Below, piece after piece: positions 1-7,598 of a stretch of 14,853 bases of DNA; the first letter of the stretch is position 1, and every line of letters begins with the position of its first letter. The DNA comes from Desulfocapsa sp. (GTDB lineage Bacteria; Desulfobacterota; Desulfobulbia; Desulfobulbales; Desulfocapsaceae), in assembly GCA_029942265.1 (NCBI GenBank), contig JAOZTO010000011.1, forward strand, positions 1 through 14,853, given 5' to 3'. The translations under genes and the position numbers were made by a program. The notes below the pieces were generated by a model. That model worked only from the letters and a program-made list of their open reading frames with translations, was not told the origin of the DNA and did no database searches.

Positions 1-53
1 CATATGTGAACAAGCCGGATCGAACGAAGATGGGGTGCTAGCCGAATATTTAC
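1..53. repeat. Left copy of a 53-bp inverted repeat found at both window ends
   Basis: Positions 1-53 match the reverse complement of 14800-14852 at 52 of 53 positions. The single difference is at position 36 (t here, g in the other copy). Similarity stops abruptly at position 54. The repeat is open in the frame starting at base 2 and reads on into the damaged frame described below. No transposase is visible, so it may be the end of a longer dispersed element that continues outside the window. The match is seen directly; the mobile-element reading is inference. Confidence 0.85.
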
Positions 54-433
54 CACGCTTTCAAGAACTGTTTATTGATTCAAAATGGTTACAAACACCA
101 CACCTGATGGGATTTGACAAAACAGAGATTGCAAATCCCTTTGTTATCTTTGAACAGATTCCTCCAAAATCCCGCTATCAATGAGTCCGTTGATTTAATA
201 GCATTTTGGTTCGATGTCGAGATAAATGGAAAATTTTACCACAGGCATATAGTTGATATTCCGAGGATAAAATTTTTCATTTAACGAAGAGATCGGGACA
301 AAAGGCATTAAATCAACAGGCTCATCAATATGATGCACATCTCGATGGTTACAGTTCACAGCTTAGGAAATCATTTAGTGGTTACCAATTAATTACTCTT
401 TCAATCCCTTTAACACTTTTCAAATACCCATGA
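2..433 (+). pseudogene. Unrecognised, truncated and probably interrupted gene upstream of tolB
   Basis: Frame 2 is open from the window edge to a TGA at 182-184 (60 codons, no start in view; residues after the repeat include LFIDSKWLQTPHLMGF). It is open again from 329 to a TGA at 431-433 (34 codons, ending SIPLTLFKYP). The stretch between is the palindromic element at 183-323. Removing that element plus one copy of its flanking ATCAAT deletes 147 nt, exactly 49 codons, and joins both halves in frame. The joined frame would stop at the TGA inside the ATGA that starts tolB, although any frame in this phase would stop there. I do not recognise the protein. Synteny would allow a tol-operon member such as TolA, but no TolA/TonB motif is evident. 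The first 18 residues are encoded by the terminal repeat, so the 5' end may itself be foreign. The second half is short enough to be open by chance. Confidence 0.33.
183..323. mobile_element. MITE-like 141-bp palindromic element with candidate 6-bp target duplication
   Basis: The terminal 17 bp are inverted repeats matching at 15 of 17 positions: GAGTCCGTTGATTTAAT at 183-199 and the complement of GAGCCTGTTGATTTAAT at 307-323. Complementarity continues inward with interruptions (blocks tttttg-like, cgat, taaatg and aaaatttta) to about 238 on the left and 268 on the right, leaving a loop of about 29 nt. Directly outside the arms is the direct repeat ATCAAT (177-182 and 324-329), as expected of a target-site duplication. 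No ORF of useful size lies inside, so any movement would need a transposase in trans. It could instead be a long transcribed hairpin, but the flanking duplication and the frame it seems to split favour insertion. Confidence 0.5.
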
Positions 434-1719
434 AAACACATTTTTTTATTACTTTAGTACTCCTGCTATCTGCATTTCCTCTTTTAACCGATGCCAAAGA
501 TATTGCTTATATAGATATCACTTCACCGGATGCTCGGAAAATCAACATAGCAGTTCCTTGGTTTGTCAATAATGAACAACCTGAGCAGTTACAGCTTTAT
601 GGGAAAGATCTTGCCGACACATTGGGAAAATCTCTCTCTTTTCATGGTATATTCTCGATTATTCCCAGTTCGCAATATGGAAAGTCACAAAATACTAACT
701 GGAAAGCCATCGGTGCTGATTTTGTAGTTCTAGGCAACTACAGTCTTTCAGCGAATGGTGTACGGATGGAAATTCGACTCCTTGATGTTGCCGGTGGTGA
801 TATGTTAATGGGTAAACGATATAACGGTACCAGAAACCACGAGCAGAGGATGTTGTACAAATTTGCAGACGCTGTTATTGAGGCAATGACAGGTCAAAAT
901 GGAATTGCTTCTTCTCAGATTGCCTTTGTTTCAGATCAAAATGGATTCAAAGAGATCTATTTAACCGATATACTAGGAAAACAAATACGACAAATCACTC
1001 GTCATAAAAACTTGGTTGTATCCCCACGCTTCCTTCCTGGAGGGAATTTCCTTACCTATACATCATATCATTCCGGAAATCAGAATCTTTACATTACTGA
1101 TCTCAGACAAAACAAAACAACAAGAGCATTATCTCGTCGCAAAGGTATGAACCTTGCCCCTGCATGGTCTCCAGACGGAAACAAAATGATACTCACTCTT
1201 AGTAAAGATGGTAATCCTGATCTCTTTATGTGCGACAGAAAAGGGAAGATCATAAAACAACTCACTAACCGTTCTGGGATTAATGTTTCGCCAACATGGT
1301 CACCAGATGGTAAGTCCATAGCATTTGTTTCTGATCGTAGTGGAACCCCTCAAATATATATTATGAATTTAAAGAGTGGCAAAGTACAACGAATCACCTT
1401 TCAAGGTCGTGAAAATGCTGAACCAAACTGGTCACCTAAAGGTGACTTAATTGCCTATTCCAGCCTGATCAATGGTTCTTATCAAATATTTACCACTCAG
1501 CCAAAAGCAAGTCGTTCCCCTAGACAGGTTACCAGCGGTTCTGGCCACCACGAGTCCCCTTCCTGGTCGCCAGATGGAAAACAAATTCTCTTTTCATATC
1601 GTGATGGAAAATCACAAAAAATTTATGCCATCCTTAAAAATGGTTCTAATATGCGGAAACTTTTTAATAGTAGAGGGAATCAAACATATCCTCGTTGGAC
1701 GACAACTAGTACGAAATAA
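430..1719 (+). CDS. tolB: Tol-Pal system periplasmic beta-propeller protein TolB
   Basis: TolB is the periplasmic part of the Tol-Pal machine, which links the inner membrane, peptidoglycan and outer membrane and helps the outer membrane constrict at division. The 429-residue protein has the usual family length. Residues 1-22 form a signal peptide (basic start, hydrophobic core about 5-19, likely cleavage after TDA). Residues about 25-160 fit the N-terminal TolB domain. Residues about 165-425 are propeller blades with repeated WSPDGK/WSPKG motifs preceded by SP-x-W or AP-x-W strands. The ATG fits the signal peptide, but no clear Shine-Dalgarno sequence precedes it. The next gene begins 31 nt downstream. 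The upstream neighbour is a damaged frame, so tolB may have lost an original leader or promoter, and tolQ, tolR and tolA are not in view. Confidence 0.95.
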   Translation: MKTHFFITLVLLLSAFPLLTDAKDIAYIDITSPDARKINIAVPWFVNNEQPEQLQLYGKDLADTLGKSLSFHGIFSIIPSSQYGKSQNTNWKAIGADFVVLGNYSLSANGVRMEIRLLDVAGGDMLMGKRYNGTRNHEQRMLYKFADAVIEAMTGQNGIASSQIAFVSDQNGFKEIYLTDILGKQIRQITRHKNLVVSPRFLPGGNFLTYTSYHSGNQNLYITDLRQNKTTRALSRRKGMNLAPAWSPDGNKMILTLSKDGNPDLFMCDRKGKIIKQLTNRSGINVSPTWSPDGKSIAFVSDRSGTPQIYIMNLKSGKVQRITFQGRENAEPNWSPKGDLIAYSSLINGSYQIFTTQPKASRSPRQVTSGSGHHESPSWSPDGKQILFSYRDGKSQKIYAILKNGSNMRKLFNSRGNQTYPRWTTTSTK

Positions 1720-1750
1720 CAGTAACTATATATTATATACAGGTAATTCC

Positions 1751-2788
1751 ATGAATAAAAAACACATCAGTGCTGTACTCTTAATAAGTACCATGCCTTT
1801 TTTCAGTAGTTGTGCATCTCAAGATGATGTCCATAATCTTAATTATAATGTCAGTTCCATAAACAAAAAGCTTACTGATATGCAGACCAACACTGTTGAT
1901 CAGATACAGCAACGTCAGGCATCTTCCTCTGGCTTGCTCGATCAGCTACAGACCGACATACTCATGTTAAAGAGTAAACTTGAAGAAAATGCACATACTA
2001 ACCGAATGCTACTCGAACAAAACAAAGAGTTACAATTAGCTGTTCAAAACTTGTCTAGTCAACAAGAAGAACAATTCAAAACTAAATTTGCTGAAATGGA
2101 TACCAAAATTAAATCACAAAAGGATTCACTCACTTCCATGCAACAGGCGCGGGTTGTTGATGCTGAAAGACGTGCCCAGGCTGCAAAAATTGCTGCAGAT
2201 GATGCCATGCGTAAAGCTAGGCAGGCAGCAATTACCAAAACTGCACCTACTAATACTGGAGTTGTTCACTTAACAACTGTTTCGAAAAAGATTGTTTTTC
2301 CACAATCTTCAAGTTCATCTTCTTTGCAAACCACTAAAACTCCGACTAGTGGCACGCCAAAGCCAAGCTCTCAACCAACCCAAAGTATGACCATTAAAAA
2401 ACCTGTTATTGTCGAGGGATCATCAGATCACTTTGCTGATGCTCAACAACAATACAGAGACGGAAATTTTGACAAAGCCTATGGTTTATTCGAAAAAAAC
2501 ATAGCTCAAAAGAGATCTTCCAAAACTGGTATTACTTCCCGTTATATGATGGGCGAATGTCTCTTTCAGCAAGGACAATATGATCAGGCTATTATCCAGT
2601 ATCAGCAAATAATTTCAGGTTTTCCAGGTAATGCACAAGCTGCCAAAGCACTTTTAAGACAGGGGGAAGCATTTGAACAACTCTCTGATACCGACACTGC
2701 TAGAATTATTTACAAGAAGATCATTGCCTCTTACGGTTCTTCACCAGAAGCCGAAACAGCTAGAAAAAAGAGCGCCCTTCTTCAATAG
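1751..2788 (+). CDS. CpoB/YbgF-like Tol-Pal-associated TPR lipoprotein
   Basis: CpoB (YbgF) couples peptidoglycan synthesis with outer-membrane constriction through Tol-Pal. This 345-residue protein starts at ATG 1751, chosen because it gives a lipoprotein signal peptide ending in a lipobox-like FSSC with Cys21. Residues about 25-160 are predicted coiled coil, ending in an alanine/arginine-rich helix (about 134-160). Residues about 163-225 are a Ser/Thr/Pro-rich linker. Residues about 226-345 are three TPR-like repeats with the YbgF pattern (AQQQYRDGNFDKAYGLFEKN, then YMMGECLFQQGQYDQAI). The family's E. coli member is a soluble periplasmic protein of about 263 residues; this one is longer and predicted to be lipid-anchored. 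It lies 31 nt after tolB and 11 nt before tlyA, so co-transcription is likely. pal, normally between tolB and this gene, is missing. Confidence 0.85.
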   Translation: MNKKHISAVLLISTMPFFSSCASQDDVHNLNYNVSSINKKLTDMQTNTVDQIQQRQASSSGLLDQLQTDILMLKSKLEENAHTNRMLLEQNKELQLAVQNLSSQQEEQFKTKFAEMDTKIKSQKDSLTSMQQARVVDAERRAQAAKIAADDAMRKARQAAITKTAPTNTGVVHLTTVSKKIVFPQSSSSSSLQTTKTPTSGTPKPSSQPTQSMTIKKPVIVEGSSDHFADAQQQYRDGNFDKAYGLFEKNIAQKRSSKTGITSRYMMGECLFQQGQYDQAIIQYQQIISGFPGNAQAAKALLRQGEAFEQLSDTDTARIIYKKIIASYGSSPEAETARKKSALLQ

Positions 2789-2799
2789 CAAACTAACTT

Positions 2800-3528
2800 A
2801 TGGCTAAGATTCGTCTTGATGAATTATTGGTTCGTCTGCATCTATGCGACAATCGTCAGAACGCACAGCGAATTATTGGAGCTGGTGAGGTCACCATAGA
2901 TGGAAACTGTGTCGATAAAGCGGGAATCCTTTATGATGAATGCGCCACACCGCTTCTAAAAACAAAGTGTCCATTTGTTTCCAGGGGTGGCTACAAGCTA
3001 AAAGGTGGGTTGGATAGTTTTGACTATAATCCTTTAGGAATGGTTTGTGCTGATATTGGTGCTTCAAGTGGTGGTTTTACAGACTGCCTCCTTCAACATG
3101 GTGCAAAAAAAGTGTATGCCGTGGATGTCGCATACGGTATGCTCGACTGGAAACTTCGACAGGATTCTCGTGTTATTGCCATAGAACGTTTTAATGCACG
3201 AAATATCAGTAAAAAACAGATTCCTGAGCCTATTGATCTTGCCGTCATAGATGCCGCGTTCATATCACTTAGTAAACTTATTCCACCGCTTATCCCACTA
3301 TTCGATAAACATATATCTATAATTTGCCTGATAAAACCGCAATTTGAATTGCCACCTGCCCTTATACCTGAAGGTGGCGTAGTTATAAATCCAATCCATC
3401 ATCAACAAGCAATTGATAAAATTAAAACAATTACCACACGTGCAGGTCTGAACTACAAAGATGTTGTGCCTAGCCCAATTCGTGGCCCTAAAGGAAATAC
3501 GGAATTTTTACTTCATATTTTCAGTTAA
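2800..3528 (+). CDS. tlyA: TlyA family rRNA 2'-O-methyltransferase (hemolysin A family)
   Basis: TlyA enzymes methylate the 2'-hydroxyl of cytidines in rRNA using S-adenosylmethionine. Some members are annotated as hemolysins, but the core activity is rRNA modification. The 242-residue protein has an S4 RNA-binding domain (about 1-60; KIRLDELLVRLHLCDNRQNA, GEVTIDG) and an FtsJ/RrmJ-like Rossmann domain. Visible motifs are FVSRGGYKL (59-67, catalytic Lys67), the SAM-binding ADIGASSGGFTDCLL (84-98), AVDVAYGMLDW, VIDAAFISL (149-157, Asp151), LIKPQFE (Lys179) and GNTEFLLHI (Glu235). The K-D-K-E set is therefore present. It is the last gene of the tolB cluster and converges on the M48 protease gene with only 14 nt between them. 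I see no clear stem-loop terminator there. Confidence 0.93.
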   Translation: MAKIRLDELLVRLHLCDNRQNAQRIIGAGEVTIDGNCVDKAGILYDECATPLLKTKCPFVSRGGYKLKGGLDSFDYNPLGMVCADIGASSGGFTDCLLQHGAKKVYAVDVAYGMLDWKLRQDSRVIAIERFNARNISKKQIPEPIDLAVIDAAFISLSKLIPPLIPLFDKHISIICLIKPQFELPPALIPEGGVVINPIHHQQAIDKIKTITTRAGLNYKDVVPSPIRGPKGNTEFLLHIFS

Positions 3529-3542
3529 TCTCCCTCAACGCA

Positions 3543-4955
3543 TCAGTTTTTTTTCAGTTTTTCAATAATTTCTTCCATTTCCATAATTTCAGCCTTGTAT
3601 TTTTCCTGCAACCCCTCGGTTTTTAATGCAAGCTTGAAATTGTGTTTTGCTAATCTTAAACGTCCTTCATACAGGTTATATTTACCGAGATAAAAAGCTG
3701 CATTAGCACTTTCACCCTGCTCTGCTTTTAATTTTCCGATTTCATAATATACCTTTGAATAATCGGGCATATCTGCCTGAACTTCTTTTAAAAACTGTTC
3801 TGCTTTTTCAAAATTTTTAAGTTCTATCCAAAGACGTGCCAATTGAAACGTTGCCCACAAATCGTCTCTATCTTTATCGTAAGCAGTTCTCAATAAAGAT
3901 AGGGCACGTTCTTTATTTCCGGATTCCATTTCTACAATACCTAAGTCAACTAACAAAATGGATTCATGTGGATAGTAGTTTATAACTTCCTGTAGGTATT
4001 TCCTACTAGAATCAAAATTATTCTCCATTAGATCCAACTGAGAAAGCCCATAGTGCAACATGATTTGTTCATTTTTGGGCAATGACTCTTTTGCAAGATG
4101 ATTATGCAAGAGATTACGCAATTTCTTGCCATCTTTTACCATGGACAAAATACGATACTTCATACGTAAAAATTCAAAATCATCTGTCGCTTCAAAGTCC
4201 TGAAGTTCTTCTTCCTCAAACAAAATCAACGACTGGACATAGTCAAGACGTTCGTCAGGATATGGGTGAGTCAGCAAATACTGAGGTATGTTATCTCCCA
4301 TGGAATATCGGCCAATACGACGCATGGCATGCAACATCTCTTCCTGCCCTCGCGGATGTCGCCCCATTTCCTTCATCCATCCATAAGCTAATCTATCTGC
4401 TTCTTCTTCATGTTTTCTACTAAAATGGAGATTAGCGGCCTGGCCTGCTGCCAAAGATCCCGTAAGTAATGCCTGACTGATAGCCCCAATACCAAGTGCA
4501 AGACTTGCAAGAGCTAACAAGGTTGTGGCAGCAGTGATTTTTCCACCACTATCCATTCCTTTGGCAATATGACGCGCAACAACGTGACCTATTTCATGTG
4601 CAAGTACTGAAACAAGTTCGTCTTCATGATTCATTTTTTCGACGAGACCAGAATAGAAAAAAATCAACCCTGAAGGTGCCGCAAAAGCATTAAACTGAGG
4701 TGAGTGAATAATGTTGAAGTGATAATCGAAGTATTGAAATCCTGCTATTTCAAGGACATCACCACCAAGATCATTAATATATTGTGAAATGTCAGGATCA
4801 TCTAAAAGTGGGAAAGCTAATCGAATCTGATAAAGTAGCTGTTCTCCCATTTCCCTTTCTTCGCCAACTGTAAATGCCATAGCTCGTTGCACACATACAG
4901 TTTGAAGAAAGCAAATAATTAGGCAACTGACAAAAAAAGTGTGTACTCGTTTCAT
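3543..4955 (-). CDS. M48 family metalloprotease with TPR repeats (BepA-like)
   Basis: BepA-type M48 proteases are periplasmic zinc proteases that help assemble, or degrade, misfolded outer-membrane proteins such as LptD. The 470-residue protein has a signal peptide (about 1-27, basic start, cleavage near AMA). The zinc motif HEIGH lies at 120-124 (His120, Glu121, His124), with the third ligand Glu185 in KHEEEAD. The hydrophobic stretch 140-170 between these motifs resembles the active-site loop region of the family. THPYPDERL (229-237) is the conserved HPxxxxR region. Residues about 260-465 are TPR repeats. Length and order match BepA (about 487 residues). The start is supported by GGGGAAG at 4957-4963 on the minus strand. 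It begins 10 nt after oleD and is probably the last gene of the ole operon. Confidence 0.9.
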   Translation of the reverse strand: MKRVHTFFVSCLIICFLQTVCVQRAMAFTVGEEREMGEQLLYQIRLAFPLLDDPDISQYINDLGGDVLEIAGFQYFDYHFNIIHSPQFNAFAAPSGLIFFYSGLVEKMNHEDELVSVLAHEIGHVVARHIAKGMDSGGKITAATTLLALASLALGIGAISQALLTGSLAAGQAANLHFSRKHEEEADRLAYGWMKEMGRHPRGQEEMLHAMRRIGRYSMGDNIPQYLLTHPYPDERLDYVQSLILFEEEELQDFEATDDFEFLRMKYRILSMVKDGKKLRNLLHNHLAKESLPKNEQIMLHYGLSQLDLMENNFDSSRKYLQEVINYYPHESILLVDLGIVEMESGNKERALSLLRTAYDKDRDDLWATFQLARLWIELKNFEKAEQFLKEVQADMPDYSKVYYEIGKLKAEQGESANAAFYLGKYNLYEGRLRLAKHNFKLALKTEGLQEKYKAEIMEMEEIIEKLKKN

Positions 4956-4965
4956 TCTTCCCCTT

Positions 4966-5964
4966 TTATTGATATTGTTCCCCGGTTAACAAACTTTTCA
5001 TACCTTCTCGGGTGCTGATCCGTACTTTATAGTGTAAATCTTTTACAGCCTTATCAATAGAAAAACAGTGTGATTTAGCAAGCTGTTCTGCTACAAACCG
5101 TGTCATTTTCGGTTCATTTTCTAGTGCAAAAATTCGATGGAAACATTCAAGGAAGCTACCAATTGTATAGGCAACCGGAAAAGGTATGCTCCCTTTGATC
5201 GCAGGAACATCCATCTGTAAAAACAGCTCATCAATCCATTGCCAAAGATTAACAGGTTCCCCCTGACTTATAAAATACGCATTTCCTGCAGCAGTTTTCG
5301 AGTTTTCCAGATTATATGCTGCCAAAATATGAGCATCAGCAACATTTTCAACATAGCTGATATCAACCATATTTTGACAGTTACCAATTTTTTTTAACTG
5401 TTTTTGTCTTCCACGTTCAAGAAGACGTGGAATAAGATGAGGATCTCCAGGCCCCCAAACTAAATGAGGACGTATAGCACAACTTAAAAAATTTTTGGAT
5501 ATATCATTATGTTGGAGTATCAGCTTCTCAGCCATCACTTTACTTTTGGCATAATGGCATAAAAATTTCGTCGCATATGGAAGGTTTTCGTCACCATTTA
5601 CGATATCATCACCTGTAAAAACAACCGATGGCGTTGAAGTGTAAATACATCGTGGTACTGCATTCTTAATACAGGCAGCAATTACATTTTCAGTTCCCTG
5701 TACATTAATTTCATAATATTCCTGCCATGTTCCCCATATTCCTGCAAGAGCCGCCACATGAAAAACAGTATCCACGCCTTGCATTGCTTCTGACAAAAGG
5801 CTCTCGTTACGAATATCACCTTGTATACAGCTTACCCCACGTTCAGAAAGTTTTGGATACTTGTTGCGACCATACACAACACAATCAACTCCCTTTTCAA
5901 GTAGTTGATCAACAATATAGCCGCCAACAAAGCCACCACCGCCAGTTATAAATGCCCTTTTCAA
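4966..5964 (-). CDS. oleD: OleD: NAD(P)-dependent 2-alkyl-3-ketoalkanoate reductase
   Basis: OleD reduces the 2-alkyl-3-keto acid made by OleA to a 2-alkyl-3-hydroxy acid in long-chain olefin biosynthesis. The 332-residue protein is an extended SDR. FITGGGGFVGG (5-15) is the Rossmann nucleotide-binding loop, VFHVAALAG is near 67-75, TSTPSVVFTG (109-118) carries the catalytic Ser/Thr region, and YAKSK (138-142) holds catalytic Tyr138 and Lys142. IRPHLVWGPGD is typical of the 3-beta-HSD/OleD group. The start is a TTG at 5964 that overlaps the oleC stop by 4 nt (TTGA), which points to translational coupling. The assignment to OleD instead of a generic epimerase rests on its place directly after oleB and oleC. 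Confidence 0.85.
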   Translation of the reverse strand: MKRAFITGGGGFVGGYIVDQLLEKGVDCVVYGRNKYPKLSERGVSCIQGDIRNESLLSEAMQGVDTVFHVAALAGIWGTWQEYYEINVQGTENVIAACIKNAVPRCIYTSTPSVVFTGDDIVNGDENLPYATKFLCHYAKSKVMAEKLILQHNDISKNFLSCAIRPHLVWGPGDPHLIPRLLERGRQKQLKKIGNCQNMVDISYVENVADAHILAAYNLENSKTAAGNAYFISQGEPVNLWQWIDELFLQMDVPAIKGSIPFPVAYTIGSFLECFHRIFALENEPKMTRFVAEQLAKSHCFSIDKAVKDLHYKVRISTREGMKSLLTGEQYQ

Positions 5965-7598
5965 ACCGCACCATCCAGCTCTTTTTCTGCCCAGATTTGT
6001 AATTTTTCTCTGAAAATTTTGGCATTATGTCGAATATCAACAGGAAAGTCAGAATGAATAAGATAGTGTTGAATTTCTTTTGTTAATATATTCGATTTTG
6101 CTATCTCTTTTAGTTCATCGATAAGTTGTGTGCTTGGATTCAAAACACCTTTTTCAGGTTCTACTATAATAACGGGTATCACGCCTTTACCGTTAGACAG
6201 TTGTACTCCAACCAATGCCGATCGAAAAACCTGCGGATGAACATTAAATAGTGCTTCACATGGAATGGGAAAAAATGTTTTATTAAAAACTGCACTTACC
6301 ACACGATGTACACGTCTTCCACAAAACCATAATCGGCCAGAATTATCAAGATATCCAACATCTCCCATTCTGTGCCAAAAATTGCTTCCATCCTGAATTT
6401 TGGCTAGTGCCGTTTCTGTTACATTGTTATCATATTCTTTTGTTACAACAGCACCCTGTACGATAATCTCACCAATTTCTCCAGTCGGAAGAAATTCAAT
6501 CCCATTGAGATTGCTGATTACGGTATCACGTATTGGAATAACTGCAATTGAGATTCCAGGTAAGGATCTTCCAACACACGTGCCATACCCACGTTGAGTT
6601 TGTCCCCATGTTTCTTCAACAACTTCTTTACCTTCAATAGATACAATGGGTAAACTTTCAGTGGCGCCATAAGGCGTATGGATTTTAGCATTTTCTGGAA
6701 GTACTTTCTGCATCCTTGCAATAAGAGCACCTGACACTGGTGCGCCAGCCATCAAAATTTTTCTCAATGTACTAAGGCGTTTGTCACGATCACGGCCATA
6801 CTTGCCAATAACTTTCCACAATGCAGGGGAAGCAAAAGAATAGCTTACCTTATATTTTTCTATTGACGCTACATATAATGCAGGATCAACCTTTGCTGGA
6901 CAGGTGGGGTCCATTTCCGGAATTACGGCCTGCGCACCAAGTGCTGTCGAGAAAAGTGCAAACAGAGGAAAAGCAGGTTGATCAATATCGCCTGGACCTA
7001 TTCCATAATAGTCACGAATAAGTTCAAGTTGGGCATTAAAAACAGAATGTTCATATCGCACACCTTTTGGTGGACCCGTTGAGCCGGTTGTGAAAATAAT
7101 AGCAGCAAGATCATCTTGGGCAGCTTCAAAAACTGGAAAAAAACCATGGTTTTTATTGGCACCTTGGGAAATATCAGAGCCAAAAACACCACACGATGCC
7201 CCACAACAGAACCTGTGTTTTACTGTTTTGAAATGTTTTCTAAATAAGGAACGAAATAAATGAGCTTTTGGAATTCCCACAAAACCCTGCGGCGCAATCC
7301 CTTCTATACATCGGAGAAGATTTTTATATCCCATGCCGGGATCAATAAGAATTACCGGAGCTCCAATCTTAAATAATGCAAAAGTAAGGCAAATAAAATC
7401 AGCAGATGGTTTAACCATAAGAATGATTTTTTCACCCCGTTGCACTCCTCCATGTAACAGAATATGAGCAAATGAGTCAGCCCTGGCATCCAACTCTGCA
7501 AAACTCATTTTTTTACAAGAAGATGCCTCAACAAGGCCAATACTATCACCTAGTTTTCCAGCTATTTCAGTAAGGGATTGGGCAATATTATAGTTCAT
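5961..7598 (-). CDS. oleC: OleC: beta-lactone synthetase (AMP-binding superfamily)
   Basis: OleC uses ATP to convert the 2-alkyl-3-hydroxy acid from OleD into a beta-lactone. Many databases call it a fatty acid CoA ligase. The 545-residue protein has the adenylate-forming fold: FTTGSTGPPKGV (169-180) is the phosphate loop, TPYGATESLP (308-317) the A5 motif, MGDVGYLD (411-418) the A7 motif, and WFCGRRVHRV (424-433) the hinge region. RHNAKIFREKL places the conserved lysine at 527. The hinge sequence departs from the GRxKD of ordinary acyl-CoA ligases, as expected for OleC. The ATG overlaps the oleB stop (ATGA, 7595-7598) and has GAGGGG at 7603-7608, 4 nt upstream. It sits between oleB and oleD. 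Confidence 0.88.
   Translation of the reverse strand: MNYNIAQSLTEIAGKLGDSIGLVEASSCKKMSFAELDARADSFAHILLHGGVQRGEKIILMVKPSADFICLTFALFKIGAPVILIDPGMGYKNLLRCIEGIAPQGFVGIPKAHLFRSLFRKHFKTVKHRFCCGASCGVFGSDISQGANKNHGFFPVFEAAQDDLAAIIFTTGSTGPPKGVRYEHSVFNAQLELIRDYYGIGPGDIDQPAFPLFALFSTALGAQAVIPEMDPTCPAKVDPALYVASIEKYKVSYSFASPALWKVIGKYGRDRDKRLSTLRKILMAGAPVSGALIARMQKVLPENAKIHTPYGATESLPIVSIEGKEVVEETWGQTQRGYGTCVGRSLPGISIAVIPIRDTVISNLNGIEFLPTGEIGEIIVQGAVVTKEYDNNVTETALAKIQDGSNFWHRMGDVGYLDNSGRLWFCGRRVHRVVSAVFNKTFFPIPCEALFNVHPQVFRSALVGVQLSNGKGVIPVIIVEPEKGVLNPSTQLIDELKEIAKSNILTKEIQHYLIHSDFPVDIRHNAKIFREKLQIWAEKELDGAV

Noticed and set aside
1472..1750. Upstream extension of the cpoB-like reading frame inside tolB
   Set aside because: It only overlaps the tolB 3' end out of frame; the lipoprotein signal peptide sets the start at 1751.
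3525..3565. Bidirectional terminator between tlyA and the M48 protease gene
   Set aside because: There are T-runs and three CAGTT direct repeats, but no inverted arms that would form a stem.
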